A stretch of DNA of 52,475 nucleotides from an uncultured Collinsella sp. GTDB lineage: Bacteria; Actinomycetota; Coriobacteriia; Coriobacteriales; Coriobacteriaceae. Position numbers and translations under genes: made by a program. Below the pieces are notes generated by a model. The model worked only from the letters and a program-made list of their open reading frames with translations. It did not search any database and had not been told where the DNA came from. Positions within the stretch are counted from its first letter, which is position 1, and the number at the start of each line of letters is the position of its first letter. Shown in pieces: positions 1 through 5,727 of the stretch. Location: positions 1-52,475 of the forward strand of contig UQIY01000010.1 of NCBI GenBank assembly GCA_900541195.1. The letters are read 5' to 3'.

Positions 1-47
1 GAATCGGCTAAAGTGCGATGGCGAAATTGGTTGTTTTTACAGTAGCG

Positions 48-827
48 CTAACACGTCCCCGCCGACACCAGCGACGACAGCGACGAGCGCGCCCGCCTCA
101 GCCTCTCGTGGGTGTAGACCCTCCTGCCGTCCACCACGGTCCTGTCCTCCAGGAAGTCGGCCCAGAACCCGCACCAGTCGAGGTAGCGCTCGACCCAGAG
201 CTCGGCCTGGTGCAGCGTCTCGATGCCCATGAGGTCGCGCGCGATGAGGTAGAGCTCGCGCCCCGCCTGGAGCTTCGGCCGCGTCGTCGTGTAGCGCTTG
301 ACCTGCGAGAAGGCGTGGAAGGTGCACCTCTGGACCCTGGTGCGCGGCCAGGTCTCGCGCACGGCCTTGGCGAACCCGCTCCCGCCGTCGGTGACGACCA
401 CGTCGGGCGCCGGGATCGGCGCCATGAGGGCCGACCACGCCCTCGAGTTCTCCGACCTCGCCATGTACCAGGAGACCACCCGCTCGCCGCTGCAGCATAT
501 GAGCACCACGAGGTCGCGCGCGACCCAGATCCCGTCGACGTAGAGCACGCGGTGGAGCTCGCCGTCGGGGACGGGCATGGGCCAGACCTCCCAGAACTCG
601 GCCGTCCTGCGCCTGAAGGACCGTCCGCCGCCCGGCATCGCCGCCTGGGAGTCCTTGGAGAGGAGCCACCCGAGGAACTCGTCCAGCCTTGTCGCCGTGT
701 CGTCGTACCTCACCGTCGTCGACGCGCCGAAGGCCGTGCACCTCCACCGCTGGGATCCCGAGGAAGTCCTGCCGTTGCGTTTGGTCCGACCGCCGCAGTA
801 GGGGCAATAAACGGCCTTCATGGGCAC
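48..827 (-). pseudogene. IS1249-like (IS256 superfamily) transposase, 3'-truncated
   Basis: DDE transposase remnant of 259 residues. The N-terminus carries a zinc-ribbon DNA-binding region (CPYCGG near residue 8, then WRCTAFG). The second knuckle reads C-x-x-F where C-x-x-C is expected, so one zinc ligand appears lost. Two catalytic-core aspartates are recognisable (YVDGIW near residue 97 and VVTDGG near 143), followed by QRCTFHAFSQVKRY. The reading frame stops right after SAGT, whereas relatives of about 390 residues continue with the region holding the catalytic Glu, so a third of the protein is missing and it should be inactive. The ATG has a good ribosome site (GGAAGAGG). The break lies near base 55; bases 1-50 show no similarity to the expected continuation. 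Family assignment is from memory of relatives. Confidence 0.8.
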
Positions 828-950
828 CTCTTCCGAAAGGGTATTTAACGGTTCCGGAAAAGGTTATCTACCAGCGGGAACGATGGGCAACCGGACACAC
901 ATTCCGTCCGAGCGGTTAAAAGCGGCCACGGAATTTAAACGGCTGAAAAA

Positions 951-976
951 GGGGCATCGACCTGCGCCGATGCCCC
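951..976. repeat. Hairpin upstream of the transposase remnant
   Basis: GGGGCATCG and CGATGCCCC form a perfect 9-bp stem around an 8-nt loop, with no T-run on either side. It lies about 120 bp upstream of the transposase start, inside what may be the end region of the element. Some insertion sequences carry such hairpins to block transcription coming from outside; that role is inference. Confidence 0.45.
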
Positions 977-1199
977 TAAAGTAGACACACATTTTGTCCT
1001 ATAAGCCGCAGTTTATCAAGCTAATTAGCTTGTGTTGACTAGTTTTTCCGATAGGAAATGAGCGTCGATGGCTTCGATATTTCTTCATTTTTCAGTTTGG
1101 AACATGAGCGCTCATTGAACTTGCAGGGGGGGGCACTTTAACAAACTATCGAGATTCTGGCCAGGAGCTTTCACTGGTCTTCGGTGGTGAGACCAGCTT

Positions 1200-1226
1200 A
1201 ATTCGCGACACAGTGTGTCGCGAATT
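1200..1226. repeat. 12-bp perfect palindrome with 3-nt loop
   Basis: AATTCGCGACAC is followed after AGT by its exact reverse complement. It has no T-run on either side, so it is not an obvious terminator. It could be a protein-binding site or the fold of a small mobile element; nothing nearby decides this. Confidence 0.55.
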
Positions 1227-1345
1227 GGAGTAGTCGCTGAGTGTTCTTTAACGATTAGTCATTCAAGAAGAGAACGTCTAAGTGCCGGATTTGTCATTTT
1301 GAGTCGTCTCTAACGACTATTCAGGAGGGCTGTGTGCAAAAAAGG

Positions 1346-1546
1346 CAAATATGAGTACTGCTGCCATTATGGTTGCATTTATTCTGCTCAAAAATGAGAC
1401 CCCTGATGAGATTTAATACCATTAGGAGTCTCTTTTATTGAACATATGCGGAGAAATAACGACGTCTGCGGACGCTTGGGGTGTTGGATGATCCCTGAAA
1501 TGATTAAAATCGCTGTTACTAAACAAGTAACAGTACTCATATTTGC
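1346..1546. repeat. MITE-like element bounded by 17-bp inverted repeats
   Basis: GGCAAATATGAGTACTG near 1346-1362 recurs as its exact reverse complement near 1530-1546. Similarity extends outwards over a run of A (T on the other side) and GTG/CAC, with small gaps. Inside are an imperfect hairpin (about 1395-1433, GAGAC...GTCTC) and a short one (about 1514-1530, GTTACT/AGTAAC). No open reading frame of note lies between the arms. The layout resembles a miniature inverted-repeat element or a folded RNA; no family is recognised. Confidence 0.5.
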
Positions 1547-1633
1547 CATTTTTTGAACACTGTCCTCTAAGGAACCCTTTCCAGAGACGTCAGGCGGCCT
1601 CAAACAACCATAATCCAAAGGCCATCTCAAACA

Positions 1634-1664
1634 ACTAGTCATTTAAGAACGTCCCCAATGACTA
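1634..1664. repeat. Family A dispersed palindromic repeat, copy 1
   Basis: ACTAGTCATT, then AAGAACGTCCCC, then AATGACTA. The ends are inverted complements of each other. The same element recurs at 8605-8654 (as a double copy) and 21119-21150, and a degenerate copy lies near 1250-1283. It looks like a REP-type element. Confidence 0.75.
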
Positions 1665-1678
1665 CCTCTGCAAAAAAC

Positions 1679-1733
1679 TGTACACCAGCATCCAAAGATG
1701 TCGAAAAATGTCGACTTTGGATGCTGGTGTACA
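1679..1733 (-). terminator. Very long Rho-independent terminator after the glutaredoxin gene
   Basis: A perfect 19-bp stem (TGTACACCAGCATCCAAAG and its complement) encloses a 17-nt loop. On the minus strand it is followed by GTTTTTTG. It sits 48 bp after the stop of the glutaredoxin gene and is read in the right direction. The stem is much longer than usual. Confidence 0.75.
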
Positions 1734-1780
1734 TGCTTAGGCCGTATGGGGTGGGGCCTTGGACGGACGGGATGCGCGTG

Positions 1781-2026
1781 CTAGAGCAGGTTCTTCTGTA
1801 CCCATGCGATGATGTCGCTCGACTCGTAGAGCGGCTTTCCGTCGATGAATAGGCAGGGAACCTGGCGTTTTCCGCCGACGGTGATAAGCGTCTGTTCGGC
1901 ATCGGAATCGGTTGAGATATTGCGCTCGGGTACGGTCACACCGTTATCGGTCAAAAATCGCTTGACCTTTATGCAATACGGGCAGCCGGTCATAACGTAG
2001 AGCACGAGCTCATGATTAGTAGCCAT
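1781..2026 (-). CDS. Glutaredoxin family protein
   Basis: Small thioredoxin-fold redox protein of 81 residues, the usual length for a bacterial glutaredoxin. The classical active site CPYC is at residues 15-18, the cis-proline loop (VP) at 56-57, and a C-terminal helix follows. It should reduce disulfides or glutathione/other thiol adducts in the cytoplasm. The ATG at 2026 is chosen over an upstream one because GGAG lies five bases before it. The gene is read in the same direction as the TipAS-type regulator upstream, with a gap of about 50 bp, so the two may be co-transcribed, and it ends at a strong terminator. NrdH-redoxin is an alternative name. Confidence 0.85.
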   Translation of the reverse strand: MATNHELVLYVMTGCPYCIKVKRFLTDNGVTVPERNISTDSDAEQTLITVGGKRQVPCLFIDGKPLYESSDIIAWVQKNLL

Positions 2027-2077
2027 AGGTCTCCAATCGGTTGAGGTTTCGATTGAAATACCCAAAGCTGCCGCGGT

Positions 2078-2905
2078 CTATGCGCGGGCCAGTGACGACT
2101 CGATGGCCTGTACCAGAAACGCCGTGGCTCCGGTGCCGCAGGGCTTGTCGTAGTAGTCAACAAAGCGCTGGTCGGCAAGATAGCCGTGGGCGAGGCCCAG
2201 GTACGCCTCGTCTTGGGGCTCGCATCCCCAGTTGAGAGCAATCCAGCGACGATGCATCGCGACAAGCTTACGAGCCTCGTTGCTCTCTGGGTCGCCAATG
2301 CCCATGGCAATCGAAAGCTGGCCCAGAACAGCGCGTTCAAGTTCCTTCATGTCGTTCCATGTCTCGGGGTCCATGTCCAGCAGCGCTTCGTTTGCTGCAT
2401 CGATAGCCTCATCGCCATAGCGCGCCCGCGCCTCGGCACCGTAGCGCTCTTCGTTTTCTTGCACGGCGCGCCAGCGCTCCAGTTGCGGCAGGACGGCGCC
2501 CATGAGCGAGACGGCTTCGTCGAGTGACATGCCGGTGTTTTGCGCCAGGCGCGGGGCACAGTCCTCGATCATTGCCTCCATCGTGGTGTCGTAGGTGTAC
2601 TGGCCGTGGTCGTAGCACCACTTGCAGTAATGGTCGGTCGCGGCGCCCGTGGCATCGGTGCCGCAGTCGTCGGGCGTGAGTATCATGCCGCAGCTCTGGC
2701 AATAGCGCTCGGGCATTTCGAGCAGATGAGACAGGGGCTCGCCGGTCACAGCGGCGATGAGCTTCATCATGTCGATGCCCGGTGTGACCTCGCCACGCTC
2801 CCAACGGCTGACGGCTTGGCGTGTGACGAAGAGCTTGGCGGCGAGCTGCTCTTGGGTAAGGTGATGGGCGCGACGGACGGCGATGAGCTTTTCTGCAAAG
2901 GCCAT
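2078..2905 (-). CDS. XRE-family regulator with zinc ribbon and TipAS domain
   Basis: Predicted cytoplasmic transcription regulator of 275 residues with three parts. Residues 1-60 are an XRE-type helix-turn-helix (LTQEQLAAKLFVTRQAVSRW). Residues 67-105 are a putative zinc ribbon with Cys 69, 72, 94 and 97. Residues about 145-272 match the TipAS ligand-binding fold: the YGDEA motif near 163, then the ARKLVAMHRRW helix and a C-terminal LADQRFVDYYD/FLVQAI block. TipAS in Streptomyces TipA binds thiopeptides and is normally fused to a MerR-type DNA-binding domain; here the DNA-binding part is XRE. A strong ribosome site (AAAGGAG) precedes the ATG. It is divergent from the TrmO gene and upstream of glutaredoxin. 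The ligand is unknown. Confidence 0.85.
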   Translation of the reverse strand: MAFAEKLIAVRRAHHLTQEQLAAKLFVTRQAVSRWERGEVTPGIDMMKLIAAVTGEPLSHLLEMPERYCQSCGMILTPDDCGTDATGAATDHYCKWCYDHGQYTYDTTMEAMIEDCAPRLAQNTGMSLDEAVSLMGAVLPQLERWRAVQENEERYGAEARARYGDEAIDAANEALLDMDPETWNDMKELERAVLGQLSIAMGIGDPESNEARKLVAMHRRWIALNWGCEPQDEAYLGLAHGYLADQRFVDYYDKPCGTGATAFLVQAIESSLARA

Positions 2906-3033
2906 AACGGCTCCTTTCTGCTGGTTGATGGCTTAAGCATACGCGGCAGCAGGCGCCCTTCCAAGCAACCGTTGGTTGCACGACGGGGGACCGCGGCGAA
3001 GAAATGCACGCAACGCCCCACACCTCCATGCCG

Positions 3034-3039
3034 TACAAT
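3034..3039 (+). promoter_or_regulatory. -10 box giving a probable leaderless TrmO transcript
   Basis: TACAAT lies eight bases before the second of two candidate ATG codons (3038 and 3047), so transcription would be expected to start at or very near the ATG at 3047. No Shine-Dalgarno sequence is visible ahead of either ATG. Confidence 0.45.
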
Positions 3040-3046
3040 GACCGGC

Positions 3047-3784
3047 ATGGAACCTATCGCACACATACATACCGACCTGCCGCAGAAGTTCGGCATTCCG
3101 CGCAACAGCTTTTTGGCGCCTCATCTGCAGGGACACATCGTCTTTGAGCCGGAATTTGCCTCCAATGCAGCGGTTGAGGGCCTGGACTCCTTCTCTCACC
3201 TATGGCTGTTGTGGCGCTTCGAAAACGGAACGCCCGGCGGCACGGCAAACGACATAGCTGCCGATGCCAAGTCGCAGGACAGGTCTGGCACCAACGTCAA
3301 GTGGTCGAAGACCGTGCGCCCGCCGCGTCTGGGCGGAGCCGAGCGCGTGGGTGTCTTTGCCACGCGCAGTCCGTTTCGCCCTAATCCCATCGGGCTCACC
3401 TGCGTTAAGCTCGACCGCGTGGAGCTTACCGACGACGGCCCCATCATCCATGTGCTGGGGGCCGATCTGCGCGACGGCACGCCCATCTACGATATCAAGC
3501 CCTACATCCCGTTTGCGGACTGCCACCCGGATGCGACCGGCGGCTGGATTGAGGGTGCTCCGTGGCAAGAGCTCGATGTTGAGTTTCCACAAGCGCTGCA
3601 GGATATGGTCCCGCCCGCAAAGCTCCCCGGCTTGGTCGAGGTCCTTTGCCAAGATCCGCGCCGCGCGGGCAGCAAGCACGAGCCAAACCGCGTTTACCAC
3701 TTAGCTTATGCTGGGCTCGACATATCTTTTACGGTCGATAAAACCCAGCTAACCGTAGTCGCCGTCAACGACGCGCAAGACTAA
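3047..3784 (+). CDS. trmO: tRNA N6-threonylcarbamoyladenosine methyltransferase (TrmO/TsaA family)
   Basis: Single-domain beta-barrel methyltransferase of 245 residues that methylates t6A37 in threonine-type tRNAs using S-adenosylmethionine. The family hallmark TRSPFRPNPIGL is at residues 106-117, after the PPRLGGAERVGVF segment. DIKPYIPFAD follows, and a C-terminal extension of about 80 residues matches the usual TrmO length. The ATG at 3047 is chosen because the family N-terminus (EPIAHIHTDLPQKFGIPRN) begins there; the in-frame ATG at 3038 would overlap the -10 box. The gene is monocistronic and divergent from the TipAS regulator. Confidence 0.9.
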   Translation: MEPIAHIHTDLPQKFGIPRNSFLAPHLQGHIVFEPEFASNAAVEGLDSFSHLWLLWRFENGTPGGTANDIAADAKSQDRSGTNVKWSKTVRPPRLGGAERVGVFATRSPFRPNPIGLTCVKLDRVELTDDGPIIHVLGADLRDGTPIYDIKPYIPFADCHPDATGGWIEGAPWQELDVEFPQALQDMVPPAKLPGLVEVLCQDPRRAGSKHEPNRVYHLAYAGLDISFTVDKTQLTVVAVNDAQD

Positions 3785-3896
3785 CCAGCCATTCGTCTGA
3801 ACCCGTCAAATTAAGCGCCAAACCCCATGTCAAAATCGCCCATGCTGGTGGACAATAACGCCTACCAAAATAGTCCGCTTTGCATGGGAGCTCAGC

Positions 3897-5111
3897 ATGA
3901 AATACGACTTTAGCTCGCTTATCGACCGCCACGGCATGGATGCCATCGCCGTTGACTCTTGGGGCGAGATCCCCGGTATGGCTCCGAACGCACCCGACGA
4001 GGGCTTCGACCGCATTCCCATGTGGGTGGCCGACATGAACTTCGCCACGGTGCCCACGGTTCAGGAGTACATCATCAAGCGCGCTCAGCACCCCATGTTT
4101 GGCTACTTCAATCCGCGTCCCGAGTACTTCGACCGCATCATCGAATGGCAGAGCCGTCGCAACGGCGTTGAGGACTTGGCGCCGGAGCATATCGGCTACG
4201 AAAACGGCGTGCTGGGCGGTGTCGTGTCGACGCTACGCGCGTATGTCCAGCCAGGTGATGCGGTGCTAGTCCACAGCCCTACCTACATCGGCTTTACCAA
4301 GTCCATCGAGGCCGCGGGCTATCGTATTGTCCACAGCCCGCTTAAGCTCGACGACCAGGGCGTGTGGCGCATGGACTTTGAGGACATGGAGCGCAAGCTC
4401 GCCCAAAACTACATCCATGCCGCGGTGTTCTGCTCGCCGCACAATCCCTGCGGCCGCGTATGGGAGCGCGACGAGATCGAGCGCGCCATGGACATCTATC
4501 GCCAGCACGATTGCGTGGTGATCTCGGACGAGATTTGGTCCGATATCATCCTGCCGGGACACAAGCACATCCCGACGCAGTCGGTGAGCGAGGATGCTCG
4601 CATGCGCACGGTTGCCCTCTACGCGCCCAGCAAGACGTTCAACCTGGCGGGCCTGGTCGGCAGCTACCACATCATCTACAACGAGACGCTGCGCGACCGC
4701 GTGTGCGCCGTGTCCAACAAGACCCACTACAACGAGATGAACGTCCTCTCCATGCATGCGCTTATCGGTGCCTACCAGCCGCAGGGCTATGAGTGGGTTG
4801 ATGAGCTCAACCAGGTGCTTGCCGGCAATATCGAGTACTTCTGCACGTATGCAGAAAAGCACTGGAAGGGCGTCGCGTTTTCACGTCCGCAGGGCACGTA
4901 CATGGTGTTTCTGGACTGCACGGAGTGGTGTCGCGAGCATGGCCGCGATATTCAGTGGCTGCTCGACGAGGGGGCGCGCGTGGGCGTGGGATATCAGGAC
5001 GGCCGCCCGTTCCACGGGCCCTGCTACATTCGCGTGAATCTGGCGCTGCCGCTTTCGCGCGTAAGGGAAGCGTGCGACCGCCTAGACCGTTACGTTTTTA
5101 ATGCACGGTAA
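3897..5111 (+). CDS. MalY/PatB-type PLP-dependent C-S lyase/aminotransferase
   Basis: Fold-type I PLP enzyme of 404 residues, the typical length. The PLP lysine is K246 in APSKTFNLAGL. The cofactor-binding motifs SPHNPCGR (180-187) and ISDEIWSDI (209-217) are intact. The N-terminal IPMWVADMNF is characteristic of the MalY/PatB branch, which cleaves cystathionine or cysteine to a thiol or H2S, pyruvate and ammonia; E. coli MalY also modulates the maltose regulon. The exact substrate cannot be read from sequence. A GACAAT -10 box is at 3851-3856 and a GGGAG ribosome site precedes the ATG. A GC-rich hairpin follows the gene. Confidence 0.88.
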   Translation: MKYDFSSLIDRHGMDAIAVDSWGEIPGMAPNAPDEGFDRIPMWVADMNFATVPTVQEYIIKRAQHPMFGYFNPRPEYFDRIIEWQSRRNGVEDLAPEHIGYENGVLGGVVSTLRAYVQPGDAVLVHSPTYIGFTKSIEAAGYRIVHSPLKLDDQGVWRMDFEDMERKLAQNYIHAAVFCSPHNPCGRVWERDEIERAMDIYRQHDCVVISDEIWSDIILPGHKHIPTQSVSEDARMRTVALYAPSKTFNLAGLVGSYHIIYNETLRDRVCAVSNKTHYNEMNVLSMHALIGAYQPQGYEWVDELNQVLAGNIEYFCTYAEKHWKGVAFSRPQGTYMVFLDCTEWCREHGRDIQWLLDEGARVGVGYQDGRPFHGPCYIRVNLALPLSRVREACDRLDRYVFNAR

Positions 5112-5125
5112 GTGTGCCCTGCATG

Positions 5126-5159
5126 CGGGGCCTTCTGCCAAGTCGGCTGGAAGGCCCCG
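5126..5159. terminator. Hairpin after the MalY-type gene
   Basis: CGGGGCCTTC and GAAGGCCCCG form a 10-bp stem 15 bp past the stop codon. There is no T-run after it, so termination strength is uncertain. The minus-strand gene that ends at 5207 could also use it. Confidence 0.5.
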
Positions 5160-5206
5160 TGTGGTAAGGCATCTGTAACCATTGGGCGCAGACCTGCTGC
5201 GGAGGT

Positions 5207-5689
5207 TTATTTTTCCTGAATCTGCTTACCGCAGAGATGCTCAATCGTAATCTCGTAGAGCTGGATGCCCTTAATGTCCTTGGCGATTTCCTCCTCGACT
5301 TCTTCGGCAGAAGGGTAGTACTTAAGCGCGAGCTGGCGGACTTTGTCCTCGATGAATGCAGGCGCCTCATCAACCAGGCGACAGCGGCCAAAGACCACAG
5401 TACTCATAACGTAGGGAGCCCAGTCACCGTCCTTGTACCACTCGTTGCCGTAAACGGTAAAGCAGATCTTGTCATCGCGTTTGAGTGCGTCGACCTTGTG
5501 GCCGGCTTTGGCGCCATGGAAATAAATCTTGTCGTGCTCGGCGTCAAAGAAGTAGTTGACGGGAATGGCATAGGGGTAGCCATCATCGCCGTTGACGGCA
5601 AAGACGCCGCGCTTGCAGGTGGCGAGCAACTTGCGCGCTTCCTCGTCAGTGATGGCGCGTTTCTTTCGACGTAAGGGCCTAAACATCAT
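5207..5689 (-). CDS. Pyridoxamine 5'-phosphate oxidase-like FMN-binding protein
   Basis: Cytoplasmic split-barrel flavin protein of 160 residues, related to the NimA/PNPOx-like group. Recognisable parts are the N-terminal helix and first strands (EEARKLLATCKRGVFAV), YPYAIPVNYFFD, KIYFHGAKAGHKVDAL where the flavin phosphate would bind, and KICFTVYG. Members reduce small substrates; NimA relatives inactivate nitroimidazoles, but the catalytic features that would show this are not distinct here. An AGAAAGGAAG ribosome site precedes two adjacent ATGs (5689 and 5686). The next gene upstream on this strand is the hybrid kinase, 38 bp away, so co-transcription is possible. Confidence 0.82.
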   Translation of the reverse strand: MMFRPLRRKKRAITDEEARKLLATCKRGVFAVNGDDGYPYAIPVNYFFDAEHDKIYFHGAKAGHKVDALKRDDKICFTVYGNEWYKDGDWAPYVMSTVVFGRCRLVDEAPAFIEDKVRQLALKYYPSAEEVEEEIAKDIKGIQLYEITIEHLCGKQIQEK

Positions 5690-5727
5690 TGGCTTCCTTT
5701 CTGCTGCGTATGGTGGTTGAGCACAAA

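Larger units (their letters stand above)
828..1780. other. Gene-free, repeat-rich intergenic region
   Basis: About 950 bp with no credible coding sequence. The longest open frame (minus strand, 84 codons) has no ribosome site or family features. The region holds a hairpin at 951-976, a 12-bp-stem palindrome at 1200-1226, a degenerate and an intact family A repeat (about 1250-1283 and 1634-1664), an inverted repeat pair at 1346-1362 and 1530-1546, and the terminator of the downstream minus-strand gene. Base composition is clearly more AT-rich than the flanks. It looks like accumulated mobile-element debris. Confidence 0.6.

Noticed and set aside
18..848. Long plus-strand frame opposite the transposase remnant
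   Set aside because: Mirror frame of the real gene on the other strand; the Arg/Pro-rich product matches no family and has no ribosome site.
1388..1642. 84-codon minus-strand frame in the gene-free region
   Set aside because: No ribosome site, no recognisable family, and it runs through the inverted repeat and the family A repeat.
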